A stretch of DNA of 64,000 nucleotides from Actinomycetota bacterium (lineage in GTDB: Bacteria; Actinomycetota; Actinomycetes; Nanopelagicales; Nanopelagicaceae), in the NCBI GenBank assembly GCA_026392935.1, contig JAPLBE010000014.1:28032-92031 (forward strand), in the 5' to 3' direction. The notes beneath the pieces are model-generated. The model was given only the letters and a program-made list of their open reading frames with translations, had not been told where the DNA came from and did not search any database. Made by a program: the position numbers and the translations under genes. Positions 21,367 through 31,524 of this stretch are shown piece by piece (positions within the stretch are counted from its first letter, which is position 1; every line of letters starts with the position of its first letter).

Positions 21367-22872
21367 CTAGCTAACGCCAAGGTGGCCAAGTAGAAGTTCG
21401 CGTACACGCGCAGCATCTGCTTGGCCCTTTGTCTCTTTCATGACTGCGCCAATGAGCGCACCCGCGGCAGGTAAGTGTCCCCCGCGAACTTTTTCAGCAG
21501 TCTCTGCTTGTTCTGCGCAGACTTTTTCAATAGCGGCCATCAACGCACCATCATCATTAACAACTTTAATTCCGCGCTTAGCCACAACTTCTGATGGCTT
21601 ACCTTCGCCAGCAATTACCCCTTCAACAACTTGGCGGGCAAGTTTGTCTGTAAGTTCGCCCGCTGCAACGAGTGCAACAAGTTCTGCAACATCTGCTGGC
21701 GTGATTGCTAAATCAGCAACTCCAACGTTTTTATCGTTTGCAATACGTGAAATTTCTCCAAGCCACCAGGTACGAGCTTTTGTTGGATCCGCGCCAAGCA
21801 ACACTGTCTCTTCCACGATATCCAAGACGTCGGCATTAATCATTGCCTCCATCTCTTTATCTGGCACGTTCCACTCTTCTTTGATGCGCTTACGACGAAG
21901 TGATGGACGCTCGGGCAGCGTGGCACGAAGTTCTTCAATCCACGCTGCTGCAGGAGTTACGGGAACTAAATCTGGATCTGGGAAGTAGCGATAATCCTCT
22001 GCTTGCTCCTTTGAGCGACCTGAACGAGTGAGTCCCGTGTCTTCTTGGAAATGTCGAGTCTCTTGTTTTACCTTCTTGCCATCATTTAATAGCTCGGCAT
22101 GTCGAATCATTTCGCCACGGATAGCGCGTTCAACTGAACGAAGTGAGTTCACGTTCTTTGTCTCTGAGCGAGTTCCAAGTACATCTGAGCCAATTGGCTT
22201 AAGTGAAACATTTGCATCGCAACGTAGAGAACCTTGCTCCATCTTTACATCAGAGACTTTAAGACCGCGCAAGATATCGCGAAGTTCGGCAACATAGGAT
22301 TTCGCAACTTCTGGAGCATATTTGCCGGTGCCCGGAACAATCTTTGTAACAATCTCAACAAGAGGGATTCCGGCGCGGTTGTAATCAAGTAATGAGTAAT
22401 CAGCACCGTGGATACGACCCGTCGCGCCACCTACGTGAAGAGACTTTCCAGTGTCCTCTTCCATGTGTACGCGTTCGATTTCAATGCGGAATTGCTTGGT
22501 ACCTTCTTCGGTTTCGATTTCGACATCAACAAATCCATCAAAACAAATTGGCTCGTCGTACTGTGAAATCTGGAAGTTCTTTGGCATATCTGGGTAGAAG
22601 TAATTCTTACGAGCGAAGCGGCTATACGGAGCAATCTTGCAATTCAGTGCCAGGCCAATCAGTATGGTTGATTCAATTGCTTTCTCGTTTACAACAGGAA
22701 GTGCGCCAGGTAAAGCCAAGCAGACTGGGCATGTTTGAGTATTTGGTTCTGCGCCAAATTCTGTTGCACATGAACAGAACATTTTGCTGTGAGTGTTTAG
22801 TTCGACGTGGACTTCCAGACCAAGGACTGGATCCCACTTAGCAATTACTTCTTCATACGTTGGAAGCGCCAT
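21367..22872 (-). CDS. gatB: Aspartyl/glutamyl-tRNA(Asn/Gln) amidotransferase subunit B
   Basis: tRNA-binding and kinase subunit of GatCAB, which converts misacylated Glu-tRNA(Gln) or Asp-tRNA(Asn). The 501-residue protein shows the family N-terminus [17 protein letters not shown] (near 18), [15 protein letters not shown] near 50, [18 protein letters not shown] near 90 and [13 protein letters not shown] near 285. The C-terminal YqeY-like helical tail is complete. It overlaps gatA by one base and ends three bases from the convergent MFS gene. Confidence 0.97.
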   Translation of the reverse strand: MALPTYEEVIAKWDPVLGLEVHVELNTHSKMFCSCATEFGAEPNTQTCPVCLALPGALPVVNEKAIESTILIGLALNCKIAPYSRFARKNYFYPDMPKNFQISQYDEPICFDGFVDVEIETEEGTKQFRIEIERVHMEEDTGKSLHVGGATGRIHGADYSLLDYNRAGIPLVEIVTKIVPGTGKYAPEVAKSYVAELRDILRGLKVSDVKMEQGSLRCDANVSLKPIGSDVLGTRSETKNVNSLRSVERAIRGEMIRHAELLNDGKKVKQETRHFQEDTGLTRSGRSKEQAEDYRYFPDPDLVPVTPAAAWIEELRATLPERPSLRRKRIKEEWNVPDKEMEAMINADVLDIVEETVLLGADPTKARTWWLGEISRIANDKNVGVADLAITPADVAELVALVAAGELTDKLARQVVEGVIAGEGKPSEVVAKRGIKVVNDDGALMAAIEKVCAEQAETAEKVRGGHLPAAGALIGAVMKETKGQADAARVRELLLGHLGVS

Positions 22873-24368
22873 TATTTGCTTCCTCCTAACGCAGGTGCCT
22901 TATCAAGAATTGGTGCGCCCCACTTTGAAAGTAGTGCTGCTTCAAGTGCCGCACCTGCTTGATAGAGACGATGATCTTGCATTGCGGGTGCCATTATTTG
23001 GAAGCCAACTGGCAAGTTATCTTCTTCTGCTAAACCTGCTGGAAGTGACATTCCGCAGATTCCTGCAAGGTTGACTGGAATCGTTGCGACATCGCCTAAG
23101 TACATGGCCATTGGGTCATCAACCTTTTCACCAATTTTATACGCTGTCGTTGGCGCTGTAGGTGAAACCAAAACATCAGCCTTTGTAAAGGCTTTTGCAT
23201 AATCTTGAATAATCAATGTACGAATTTTCTGTGCTGATCCGTAATACGCATCGTAATATCCAGATGAAAGTGCGTAAGTACCAAGAATGATGCGGCGCTT
23301 AACTTCGCGTCCGAAACCAGCGTCGCGAGTAGCGCTCATAACAGCTTCTGCTGATGCGCCATTGACATCACCGGTGCGAAGTCCATAACGCATGGCATCA
23401 AAGCGGGCGAGGTTTGAAGAACATTCAGATGGTGCGATTAAGTAATAAGCAGCAAGTGCATATTCAAAGCTTGGGCAATCAACTTCAACAATTTCGGCGC
23501 CTAAGGAAGCGAGTACCTGCAGTGACTCATCAAAACGAGCTTGCACGCCTTTCTGATATCCCTCGCCTTGCAACTGTTTGATTACGCCAATCTTCATTCC
23601 CTTAACATCGCCACTCTTTGCTCCAGCAACAACTGCAGGCACTGGCGCATTAATACTTGTTGCATCTTTAGGGTCGTGACCAGCCATAACTTCATGAAGC
23701 AGCGCGGTATCTAATACCGTGCGACCAAATGGACCGGCTTGATCAAGACTTGATGAATAAGCAATCAAACCAAAACGTGAAACAGCGCCGTAGGTTGGGC
23801 GAACACCAACAATTCCAGTGAGTGCAGCTGGTTGTCTGATTGATCCACCAGTATCTGAACCGATAGCAAGTGGTGCTTCAAAAGATGACACTGCTGCTGC
23901 AGATCCACCTGAAGATCCACCTGGTGTGCGTGTTAAATCCCAGGGATTAAATGTTGGTCCGTAACCAGAATTTTCAGTTGATGAACCCATTGCGAATTCA
24001 TCCATATTGGTTTTACCCATGATGACAACGCCAGCATCTTTAAGTTTGCTGACAACCGTTGAGTCATATGGTGGGCGCCAGCCTTCAAGAATCTTTGAAC
24101 CAGCAGTGGTTGGAACTCCTTTTTGTGCAAGCACATCTTTTAGTGCAAGTGGGATACCCGCTAGTGGAGAAAGTTTTTCGCCGCTCTTGCGTCTTGCATC
24201 AACGCTCTTTGCTTGCGCGAGTGCACCTTCTGCATCTACATGAAGAAATGCTTTGACCTGACCATCAACAGCTGTAATGCGATCTAAATGTGCTTGAGTT
24301 AATTCGACAGAAGTTGTTTCACCCTTGGCAAGAGCGCCTGCCATCTCTACAGCGGACTTCCGAATCAT
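22872..24368 (-). CDS. gatA: Aspartyl/glutamyl-tRNA(Asn/Gln) amidotransferase subunit A
   Basis: Glutaminase subunit of GatCAB, amidase-signature family. The Ser-cisSer-Lys triad is visible: K77 (IPLALKDVL), S152 ([13 protein letters not shown]) and nucleophile S176 ([12 protein letters not shown]). The 498-residue length is normal. Its start overlaps gatC by four bases, and its stop overlaps gatB by one, so gatC-gatA-gatB is one operon. It indicates that this organism makes Gln-tRNA and/or Asn-tRNA by the indirect route. Confidence 0.97.
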   Translation of the reverse strand: MIRKSAVEMAGALAKGETTSVELTQAHLDRITAVDGQVKAFLHVDAEGALAQAKSVDARRKSGEKLSPLAGIPLALKDVLAQKGVPTTAGSKILEGWRPPYDSTVVSKLKDAGVVIMGKTNMDEFAMGSSTENSGYGPTFNPWDLTRTPGGSSGGSAAAVSSFEAPLAIGSDTGGSIRQPAALTGIVGVRPTYGAVSRFGLIAYSSSLDQAGPFGRTVLDTALLHEVMAGHDPKDATSINAPVPAVVAGAKSGDVKGMKIGVIKQLQGEGYQKGVQARFDESLQVLASLGAEIVEVDCPSFEYALAAYYLIAPSECSSNLARFDAMRYGLRTGDVNGASAEAVMSATRDAGFGREVKRRIILGTYALSSGYYDAYYGSAQKIRTLIIQDYAKAFTKADVLVSPTAPTTAYKIGEKVDDPMAMYLGDVATIPVNLAGICGMSLPAGLAEEDNLPVGFQIMAPAMQDHRLYQAGAALEAALLSKWGAPILDKAPALGGSK

Positions 24369-24664
24369 TCTGCCTCCCCCAAAATTTGAGGAACGCGGAA
24401 GCGTGATTCTTCTTGAGCAGGTGCACCAGAGAGTGCGTCTTGCGGAGAGAGACTTGGAAGAACGACATCTGGTCGAGCCACATTTTCAAGAGGCTGTGGG
24501 TGCGAAGTTGCTTTGACTCCGGTGAGATCTACTTCTTGAACACGAGCAACAGCGTCAAGAATCATTCCGAATTGCGAAGAGAGATTTACGAGTTCTTCCT
24601 CGGTCATTTCAATGCGAGCGAGTCCTGCAAGTTTCGCTACTTCATCGCGGGAGAGGCTGCTCAT
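24365..24664 (-). CDS. gatC: Aspartyl/glutamyl-tRNA(Asn/Gln) amidotransferase subunit C
   Basis: Small subunit that wraps and stabilises GatA/GatB. The 99 residues start [20 protein letters not shown], typical of GatC, and continue with [15 protein letters not shown]. It lies 36 bases after proA. A -10-like TAGACT at 24671-24676 ends six bases before its ATG and may give gatCAB its own leaderless promoter, so cotranscription with proA is uncertain. Confidence 0.94.
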   Translation of the reverse strand: MSSLSRDEVAKLAGLARIEMTEEELVNLSSQFGMILDAVARVQEVDLTGVKATSHPQPLENVARPDVVLPSLSPQDALSGAPAQEESRFRVPQILGEAE

Positions 24665-24700
24665 GTTGGGAGTCTATAAAACTTAGGTCAAATATCCGAA

Positions 24701-25969
24701 TCAGATACGAATCTGACCGGTGCCGGTAACAATCCAGGTAGTTGTAGTCATTGCTTCAAGACCCATCGGGCCGCGGGCGTGCAATTTCTGATTTGAAATT
24801 CCAATTTCTGCGCCAAATCCCATTTGTTCGCCATCTGTAAAGCGTGTGGATGTATTGACCATTACGGCAGCGCAATCAGAGAGAGCGATAAAGCGTTCTG
24901 CATTCGCTTTATTTTCAGTAACGATTGCCTCTGTGTGGTTGGTGCCAAATTTTGCAATGTGATCTGCGGCGGCATCTACTGAGTCCACAACACCAACATT
25001 CATCTCTAGGACTCCGTACTCAGTTGACCAGTTCTCATCTGTTGCAGCAGTTGATGCAATGTTGAACTTCTCAGCTACTTTCTGTGCAGTTGCATCTGCA
25101 TGAATAATGACACCAGCTTCTGAGAGCGCTTTAAGTGCCATAGGCAAGAATGTTGGAGCGATGGACTTGTGCACAAGAAGGGTCTCTGCTGCATTGCAGA
25201 CACTTGGGCGATGAGTTTTTGAATTAACAAGAATAGGTAAAGCTTTCTCAATATCTGCAAACTCATCGACATAGACGTGACACACCCCAGCGCCTGTTTC
25301 AATGGTAGGAACTGTGGACTCATCAACAACCATGCGGATGAGCGCTGCGCTTCCGCGGGGAATAACAAGATCAACTTTTCCGCGAGCTGTAAGAAGTGCC
25401 TTTGTGGTTGCACGGTCTTCGGATGGGACCAACTGAATAACATCCGGAGAAATCTTTGTTGCAGCAAGTGCATCTCTCATGACTTGTACAAGGATTTCAT
25501 TACTATTTCGCGCAGTAGATGAACCACGCAAGAGCGCTGCATTTCCTGACATCAAGAGAATTACTGCGGCATCTACTGTGACATTTGGCCTAGCTTCATA
25601 GACCATGCCAATTACGCCAAATGGGACAGAGATTTGCTTAAGTTCTAGTCCGTTAGGAAGTGTGGATTGGCGCAAAGTTATTCCGAGAGGATCTGGTAGA
25701 TCTGCAACTTGTCGCGCACCAGAGGCTATTCCTTTAATACGTTCAGGTGTGAGCAACAAACGATCTTGCATCTGTGTATGCATATTCTCTGAACGCGCTA
25801 CTGCCATATCTTTTTCATTTGCCACAAGAATTTCTGCGCTGCGAGACTCTATTGAATCTGCGATCGCATGAAGTGCAGCTTTGCGTTGGGCCCCAGTTGC
25901 AGTCGAAAGAGTGCGAGCAGCAGTTCGAGCTGTTACAGCTAACTCAGCAACGATTGTTTCGGCGCTCAT
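24701..25969 (-). CDS. proA: Gamma-glutamyl phosphate reductase
   Basis: Aldehyde-dehydrogenase-fold enzyme reducing glutamyl phosphate to glutamate semialdehyde with NADPH, second step of proline synthesis. The 422 residues include VPFGVIGMVYEARPNVT near 113, LLRGSSTARNSN near 145 and the catalytic cysteine in RPSVCNAAETLLVH near 255. MGFGAEIGISNQKLHARGPMG near the C-terminus is diagnostic (typical ProA). It overlaps proB by four bases. Confidence 0.96.
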   Translation of the reverse strand: MSAETIVAELAVTARTAARTLSTATGAQRKAALHAIADSIESRSAEILVANEKDMAVARSENMHTQMQDRLLLTPERIKGIASGARQVADLPDPLGITLRQSTLPNGLELKQISVPFGVIGMVYEARPNVTVDAAVILLMSGNAALLRGSSTARNSNEILVQVMRDALAATKISPDVIQLVPSEDRATTKALLTARGKVDLVIPRGSAALIRMVVDESTVPTIETGAGVCHVYVDEFADIEKALPILVNSKTHRPSVCNAAETLLVHKSIAPTFLPMALKALSEAGVIIHADATAQKVAEKFNIASTAATDENWSTEYGVLEMNVGVVDSVDAAADHIAKFGTNHTEAIVTENKANAERFIALSDCAAVMVNTSTRFTDGEQMGFGAEIGISNQKLHARGPMGLEAMTTTTWIVTGTGQIRI

Positions 25970-27081
25970 AGGAGAACTAAATCATCTCTGTGTACGAGTT
26001 CGCGCTCATATTCGGCGCCAAGTGATGCGGCAAGTTCTTTTGTAGAACGCCCAAGCATTTGCGGAATTTCCTGCGAATCAAAGGCGACTAAGCCACGCGC
26101 AATAACCTTGCCCGCAACGGATGCGAGTTCAACGGTATCTCCTGAGATGAAATCACCTTCGACTGCTGTTACTCCAGCAGGCAGCAAAGAGACTCCTCGT
26201 TCAAGAATCGCTTTCACGGCGCCGTCATCGAGAATTAATCTGCCACGCGGAGTCGATGCATGTGCCAACCATAAGAGACGTGAATTAGTTTTTGATGCGT
26301 GGGATTCAAAATAAGTTCCGAGGTCTTCACCGCTTACAGCGCGAGTGGATTCGTTGAGAGAGGTAAGCAACATTGGAATTCCAGCGCTCGTTGAAATGCG
26401 TGCCGCTTCAACTTTAGTAACCATTCCGCCGCTGCCGACTCCGGCTGAGCCGGCGCCACCCAAAGTGATTGAATCAATATCTGAAATCGATGCCACATAT
26501 CGAATTGGTTTTGCCCCGGCTTGTGTTGGTGGAGCGTCATAAAGAGCATCAATATCTGAAACCAGTACGAGCAAGTCTGCGTTAATTAAAAGAGCAACAA
26601 GTGCTGCTAATCGATCATTATCACCAAAGCGAATCTCTTGAGTACCAACTGTGTCATTTTCATTAATGATTGGAATGACGCCAAGCGATAGCAATTTTGT
26701 AAGAGTCTGCTGCGCATTTTGATAGTGCGAACGACGCACGACATCTTCTGTAGTCAGAAGTACCTGCGAAGAAATAATTTTATGAGCAGTAAATTTTTCG
26801 TTGTACTGAGCAATGAGTAATCCCTGACCAACTGAGGCGGCAGCCTGTTGTGTAGCTAGATCCTTTGGCCGCGTCTTAAGGCCAAGTGGAGCCAACCCTG
26901 CAGCAATCGCGCCAGATGAAACGAGGACCACTTCAGCGCCACGTGATTTAAAGGAGAAGGCCAGATCGACGACTTTCTGAACGGCGTGTGGATCTAACTC
27001 TGATCCTGCAGAACCTGTCAAAGATGATGAGCCAATTTTAATTACAACGCGCTTGGCGTTGGTAAGCGCTTCGCGACTCAT
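25966..27081 (-). CDS. proB: Glutamate 5-kinase
   Basis: ATP-dependent kinase for the first step of proline synthesis. The 371-residue protein has an amino-acid-kinase domain ([12 protein letters not shown] at 12-23; [12 protein letters not shown] near 52; [18 protein letters not shown] near 140) followed by a C-terminal PUA domain (from about 275, [21 protein letters not shown]). Its ATG overlaps the obg stop by four bases and its stop overlaps proA, so obg-proB-proA are cotranscribed, as in many Actinobacteria. Confidence 0.96.
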   Translation of the reverse strand: MSREALTNAKRVVIKIGSSSLTGSAGSELDPHAVQKVVDLAFSFKSRGAEVVLVSSGAIAAGLAPLGLKTRPKDLATQQAAASVGQGLLIAQYNEKFTAHKIISSQVLLTTEDVVRRSHYQNAQQTLTKLLSLGVIPIINENDTVGTQEIRFGDNDRLAALVALLINADLLVLVSDIDALYDAPPTQAGAKPIRYVASISDIDSITLGGAGSAGVGSGGMVTKVEAARISTSAGIPMLLTSLNESTRAVSGEDLGTYFESHASKTNSRLLWLAHASTPRGRLILDDGAVKAILERGVSLLPAGVTAVEGDFISGDTVELASVAGKVIARGLVAFDSQEIPQMLGRSTKELAASLGAEYERELVHRDDLVLL

Positions 27082-28592
27082 TTGTCGTTACTTTCTACTT
27101 CGCTCTCTTTAAGTTCTTCAAGAGATATTTTGATTTCAGGATTACGTGGTTCGGCAACGTTGTACTCCCACTGGCGAGCAATTTCTTCATCGGTAAGGAC
27201 ATCAGCTTCGCGTTCTACAGCTTGCCATGCACCTTCAAGGCGTGAATCTTCTCCACGGCGATGTAAGAACCCGGCAAGTTGTTCTGCTCCAGCTTCGATT
27301 GTTGGTTCCCATTCAAAAACAACTTCGTTATCACCTGAACCAATTCGAACTTCCGAACCAGCCACAGCGCCCTTCTTGAACAATTCTTTCTCTACTCCAA
27401 GTTGAGCAAGGCGATCAGCTAAATAACCGATAGCTTCAGCATTCTTAAAGTTTGTCTGTCTGACCCAGCGGACAACTTTCTGGCCACGCACACTAAATGA
27501 GCCGTCTCCATTTTTCTGCACAGTAAATCCAGAGTCATCAACTGCAACAGGGCGCAGAATAATTCGCGTGCGCTCTTCTTTTGCTGCCTCAGCACGTTCG
27601 CGTTGTACTAAACGAGCCATCGCATACATAAGTTCTGGCAGGCCTTCGCGACTTGCGGCAGACACTTTATAAACTTCGTAGCCCTTCTCTTTAAGCTGCT
27701 CTTCGACCATATCTGCCATTGCTTTTCCATCAGGCAAGTCAATTTTATTGAGCGCGATGATTCGTACACGATCTTCGAGCCCGCCATAGAGCGCTAATTC
27801 ATTTTCAATTGCATCTAGATCATCAATTGGATTTCGATCCGTCTCTAGTGTTCCGCAATCAAGAACATGAACAAGTGCCACACAACGTTCGACGTGACGT
27901 AAGAATTGAAGTCCTAAACCTTTACCTTCAGAAGCTCCCGGAATGAGTCCTGGTACATCCGCAACGGTAAAACGAGTATCGCCAGCCTGTACTACACCAA
28001 GATTTGGAACAAGAGTTGTGAATGGATAGTCAGCAATCTTTGGGCGTGCAGCAGAGACTGCTGCAATCAGAGATGACTTTCCCGCACTTGGAAAACCAAC
28101 CAGTGCGATATCTGCAACAGATTTGAGTTGAAGAGTGAGTTTTCGTTCTTCGCCTGGTTCACCAAGGAGTGCGAATCCTGGTGCTCGACGCTTCGAAGAA
28201 GAGAGACCTAAATTTCCGAGTCCCCCATGTCCACCACGGGCTGCAAGAAAAGTTGTTCCGATTCCTACAAGGTCAGCAATCTGTTCGCCATCTTCGTCGT
28301 AGATAACAGTTCCATTTGGGACAGCAAGGATTAAATCTTCTCCAGATACGCCATCTTTGCGATCGCCATAACCTTGATGTCCTGAAGTTGCTTTGCGATG
28401 TGGTGAATGGTGAAAATCTAGAAGTGTCGTCACAGATGAATCAACGACGAGAATGATGTCTCCGCCACGTCCACCGTTGCCGCCATCTGGTCCACCGAGT
28501 GGCTTAAATTTTTCTCGCTTTACAGAGACGCAACCATCTCCACCTTTTCCGGCAGAGGCAAAGAGAGTGACGCTGTCAATGAATGTTGTCAT
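27078..28592 (-). CDS. obg: GTPase ObgE/CgtA
   Basis: Ribosome-associated GTPase linked to 50S assembly and stress control. The 504 residues hold the Gly-rich Obg fold (1-159; [14 protein letters not shown]), a G domain with P-loop GFPSAGKSS at 166-174, DVPGL G3 and NKID G4, and an OCT domain in the C-terminal part (about 345-430). Long C-terminal extensions are normal in Actinobacteria. It sits downstream of rplU and rpmA but behind an intrinsic terminator at 28634-28665, so some readthrough or a separate promoter must drive it. Confidence 0.96.
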   Translation of the reverse strand: MTTFIDSVTLFASAGKGGDGCVSVKREKFKPLGGPDGGNGGRGGDIILVVDSSVTTLLDFHHSPHRKATSGHQGYGDRKDGVSGEDLILAVPNGTVIYDEDGEQIADLVGIGTTFLAARGGHGGLGNLGLSSSKRRAPGFALLGEPGEERKLTLQLKSVADIALVGFPSAGKSSLIAAVSAARPKIADYPFTTLVPNLGVVQAGDTRFTVADVPGLIPGASEGKGLGLQFLRHVERCVALVHVLDCGTLETDRNPIDDLDAIENELALYGGLEDRVRIIALNKIDLPDGKAMADMVEEQLKEKGYEVYKVSAASREGLPELMYAMARLVQRERAEAAKEERTRIILRPVAVDDSGFTVQKNGDGSFSVRGQKVVRWVRQTNFKNAEAIGYLADRLAQLGVEKELFKKGAVAGSEVRIGSGDNEVVFEWEPTIEAGAEQLAGFLHRRGEDSRLEGAWQAVEREADVLTDEEIARQWEYNVAEPRNPEIKISLEELKESEVESNDK

Positions 28593-28633
28593 TTCGTACT
28601 CTCCTTCCTAGTCATTTCTTTTGTGATAAAAAC

Positions 28634-28665
28634 AAAAAAGCGGACCGCGATAAATGCGGCCCGCT
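28634..28665 (-). terminator. Intrinsic terminator after rplU-rpmA
   Basis: On the minus strand a 10-bp stem AGCGGGCCGC / GCGGTCCGCT (one G-U pair) with a 7-base loop is followed by six Ts (28639-28634). It lies 20 bases after the rpmA stop and before obg. Confidence 0.88.
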
Positions 28666-28684
28666 CCTTTAAGAGAAACCTTAA

Positions 28685-28939
28685 TTAAACTGCAGGGACT
28701 ACATTCACTACGCGACGACCGCGAGCGCGACCGAATTCAACTGCTCCTGCTGCAAGAGCAAAGAGTGTGTCGTCCTTACCGCGTCCTACGTTCTTGCCTG
28801 GGTGGAAGTGTGTTCCACGCTGACGAACGAGAATTTCTCCTGCATTAACTTCTTGGCCACCAAAACGCTTAATACCTAAATACTGTGGGTTTGAATCGCG
28901 ACCGTTACGTGTTGAGGAAACACCCTTCTTACTTGCCAT
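28685..28939 (-). CDS. rpmA: 50S ribosomal protein L27
   Basis: Large-subunit protein near the peptidyl-transferase centre. The 84 residues match the family throughout: [19 protein letters not shown] at 8-26, [19 protein letters not shown] at 35-53 and [14 protein letters not shown] near 56. The N-terminus begins directly MASKKG without a cleavable Firmicutes-type extension. It follows rplU by 25 bases. Confidence 0.97.
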   Translation of the reverse strand: MASKKGVSSTRNGRDSNPQYLGIKRFGGQEVNAGEILVRQRGTHFHPGKNVGRGKDDTLFALAAGAVEFGRARGRRVVNVVPAV

Positions 28940-28964
28940 TTATTTGCTCCCTTAACCGGTTCGC

Positions 28965-29153
28965 TTACTTAGCACCGCTGATTGCGGTGATCTTTACTCG
29001 TGTGTGCTGTGCACGGAAACCTTGACGACGGCGATGGCCTGTCTTGTTCTTGTAACGAAGGATGTCGATCTTTGGACCCTTTACGGTGATGGTCTCGCCA
29101 ACAGTAACTTTCTCCTGGCGTCCGCCAGCTTTAACGATTGCGTACATGCTCAT
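28965..29153 (-). CDS. rplU: 50S ribosomal protein L21, internally shortened
   Basis: L21 binds 23S rRNA domain II and is normally 100-105 residues. This reading frame is only 62. The N-terminus ([20 protein letters not shown], 3-22) and the C-terminus ([20 protein letters not shown] onward, from 25) are canonical, but about 40 residues of the central beta region are absent. The join [13 protein letters not shown] is in frame, at about base 29082. Either the genome has lost the segment or the assembly has a deletion. ATG at 29153 (MSMYAIV) or 29147 may be used. It precedes rpmA in the usual order. Confidence 0.88.
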   Translation of the reverse strand: MSMYAIVKAGGRQEKVTVGETITVKGPKIDILRYKNKTGHRRRQGFRAQHTRVKITAISGAK

Positions 29154-29183
29154 TGCCTCAGTTCTAGTAATTATCTACGCCTT

Positions 29184-29235
29184 AACCACCTTAAGTAGTG
29201 GTTGGGCAGACGCTAAGGGTACGGATTTCGTACCC
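29184..29235 (-). promoter_or_regulatory. Two hairpins in the leader of rplU
   Basis: Between rne and rplU are a perfect 7-bp inverted repeat GGGTACG/CGTACCC with a 5-base loop (29217-29235) and a 6-bp repeat AACCAC/GTGGTT (29184-29203). Neither is followed by a T-run. They may be an mRNA-processing site or an autoregulatory L21 leader, as ribosomal protein leaders exist upstream of rplU in other phyla. Function is inferred only. Confidence 0.35.
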
Positions 29236-29258
29236 CATGGGTCAAATTGGGGTGGAAT

Positions 29259-31370
29259 TTAAGCGGTTATGACCCCGGAGCTCGCTGCCCTGCGGCGGCG
29301 CTTTCCCTTGGGAGTAATGACTGCCTCGGCTTCTTCCGGTGCTTCTTCATTTAACGTCTCATGGAATTCGTGGTCTGTCGCACTATCTTCTTCAACATCT
29401 GGGTGATGCGCACTCTGTGAATTCACTTGTGGCATTGGTGCTTTCATCTTTACTGGATCCATATGAACATGGATTCCACGACCATTACATGAATCACATG
29501 TTGTTGAGAATGCTTCGATGAGGCCTTGTCCAACACGCTTACGTGTCATTTGAACTAAGCCAAGTGATGTCACTTCAGCAACTTGATGCTTAGTGCGATC
29601 GCGGCCAAGACATTCAACAAGTCTACGAAGAACTGCATCTCGGTTAGATTCAAGAATCATATCGATGAAGTCAATGACAACGATTCCACCTAAGTCGCGC
29701 AGGCGAAGTTGACGTGCAATTTCTTCCGCTGCTTCTAAGTTGTTCTTGGTTACAGTCTCTTCGAGGTTTCCGCCCTTACCGATGAATTTACCGGTGTTGA
29801 CATCGATGACAATCATCGCTTCAGTGCGATCAATAACAAGTGATCCACCTGAAGGCAGATAAACCTTGCGATCAAAAGCTTTAGCTAGCTGCTCTTCGAC
29901 GCGGTAATCAGCGAAGAGATCGCCATTGCCTGAATACTTTTCAATCTTGGTTACAAGTTCTGGTGCAATCGAGCCAAGGTATGAGCTGATTTCATCCCAA
30001 GCTTCATTACCCTGAATGATGAGCTTGCGGAAATCTTCGTTGAAGATGTCACGGATAACGCGGACTGCAAGGTCAGGCTCTGAAAGCAAAAGAGCAGGGG
30101 CATGGAAATTAGGGTTTTCAGACTTCTGAAAAATATCTTCCCACTGAGCTTTTAGGCGCTCTACATCTGCTGTCAGTTCAGCTTCGGAAACACCTTCGGC
30201 AGCGGTACGAACAATTACACCTGCTGTGTCAGGAATCAGGTTTTTCAAAATTGACTTGAGTCGTGTGCGCTCTGATTCAGGAAGTCTCTTTGAGATTCCG
30301 CTCATGCCACCACCTGGAACGTAAACAACATAACGTCCTGGCAATGAAATCTGGCTGGTAAGGCGTGCACCTTTTTGACCAATTGGATCCTTGGTTACCT
30401 GTACAAGTACTGGCTGCCCAGTCTTAAGAACCATTTCAATTTTGCGTGGTTCGGATTCAGAGATACCTGCAGCATCCCAATTAACTTCACCTGCATAGAG
30501 AACCGCGTTACGACCCTTGCCAATATCTACGAATGCAGCTTCCATGGAAGGAAGTACGTTCTGAACGCGACCGAGATAGACGTTTCCAACGTATGAAACG
30601 TTGGCATTACGGTTTACATAATGTTCCACCATCACGTTATCTTCAATAACGGCAATTTGAATTCGGTCTCCAACTTGACGGACAACCATTTCGCGATCAA
30701 CGTTTTCGCGGCGTGCTAGGAATTCTCCATCTGTGATGATTGTTCCGCGACGTCGATAAGGCTCGCGATATTCGCGTGACTCTCCCCTATCGCGACCACG
30801 TTCACGGCGATTTCGAGTTCCTCGCTCTGTGCGATCACGTGATGGACGTTCACTCTTTTCGCGAACTTCACGAACTTTGACAACGGTTACTACGCCATCT
30901 TCATCAATTACTTCACCTGGCGTAACACCTTCACCAGTTGCGCGACGGCGACGGCGACGACGATGTGTTGTTCCTTCTGCGCTCTCTGAAGAATCTTCAG
31001 AAGCTTCATCAGAATTCTCAGTTGACTCATCTTGGTTTTCAACGCCATCACCTTGTGACTTGCGGCGTCCACGACCTCCACGACGGCGACGACGATTGCG
31101 ACCTGTGCGTGAATCATCATCATCGGCAGCTAAAGCCGCAGAATCATCTGCGGGTTCGGCCTTTGCAGTAGCTTTCTTTGCACGTTTAGGTGCAACTGCA
31201 TCTACTGGAGCCGCTTGGAAGATCGGCACCGGAATCGATGCTGCCTTCTTACGTGACTTTGGAGCTGCATCACCTTCGGTTGTCTCTATTTCTACAACTT
31301 CGGGAGCAGCATCTTTACTTTTACTTTTCTTTACCGCACGTTTGCGCGGTGATTTTGGCTCGATAGCCAT
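29259..31370 (-). CDS. rne: Ribonuclease E/G family endoribonuclease
   Basis: Endoribonuclease for mRNA decay and rRNA processing. The 703 residues begin with about 215 low-complexity residues: Lys/Ala-rich, acidic stretches and several Arg blocks (RNRRRRRGGRGRR near 91; HRRRRRRR near 136). The S1 domain is at about 255-340, followed by the 5' sensor and RNase-H-like parts. Catalytic Mg ligands D523 (VIDVNTGKF) and D567 (VVIDFIDM) and the zinc-link CDSC at 625-628 are intact. An Arg-rich N-terminal extension is typical of actinobacterial RNase E. The 154 bases before it (31371-31524) hold only a presumed promoter and an AAAGGA ribosome site. Confidence 0.94.
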   Translation of the reverse strand: MAIEPKSPRKRAVKKSKSKDAAPEVVEIETTEGDAAPKSRKKAASIPVPIFQAAPVDAVAPKRAKKATAKAEPADDSAALAADDDDSRTGRNRRRRRGGRGRRKSQGDGVENQDESTENSDEASEDSSESAEGTTHRRRRRRRATGEGVTPGEVIDEDGVVTVVKVREVREKSERPSRDRTERGTRNRRERGRDRGESREYREPYRRRGTIITDGEFLARRENVDREMVVRQVGDRIQIAVIEDNVMVEHYVNRNANVSYVGNVYLGRVQNVLPSMEAAFVDIGKGRNAVLYAGEVNWDAAGISESEPRKIEMVLKTGQPVLVQVTKDPIGQKGARLTSQISLPGRYVVYVPGGGMSGISKRLPESERTRLKSILKNLIPDTAGVIVRTAAEGVSEAELTADVERLKAQWEDIFQKSENPNFHAPALLLSEPDLAVRVIRDIFNEDFRKLIIQGNEAWDEISSYLGSIAPELVTKIEKYSGNGDLFADYRVEEQLAKAFDRKVYLPSGGSLVIDRTEAMIVIDVNTGKFIGKGGNLEETVTKNNLEAAEEIARQLRLRDLGGIVVIDFIDMILESNRDAVLRRLVECLGRDRTKHQVAEVTSLGLVQMTRKRVGQGLIEAFSTTCDSCNGRGIHVHMDPVKMKAPMPQVNSQSAHHPDVEEDSATDHEFHETLNEEAPEEAEAVITPKGKRRRRAASSGVITA

Positions 31371-31524
31371 GGCACCAAATCCTTTAATAAATCTTTAGTT
31401 GAATAATCTTCTGTGTTAGTTCTTCTGTGAGTCCGCCGCAGGCGCGATTAAGATCGCTGGCCGCGCTGAACTGTTGGATGAAGTATGACAGATGAAAGGG
31501 GCGAAAGGCTATTTTGAGCGTGAT

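Noticed and set aside
29217..29235. GGGTACG/CGTACCC hairpin as the rne terminator
   Set aside because: No T-run follows on the transcribed strand, and the next gene starts downstream on the same strand.
30829..31398. 189-codon plus-strand frame opposite the 5' part of rne
   Set aside because: Arg/Ser-rich mirror of the low-complexity N-terminus of RNase E; no ribosome site or domain.
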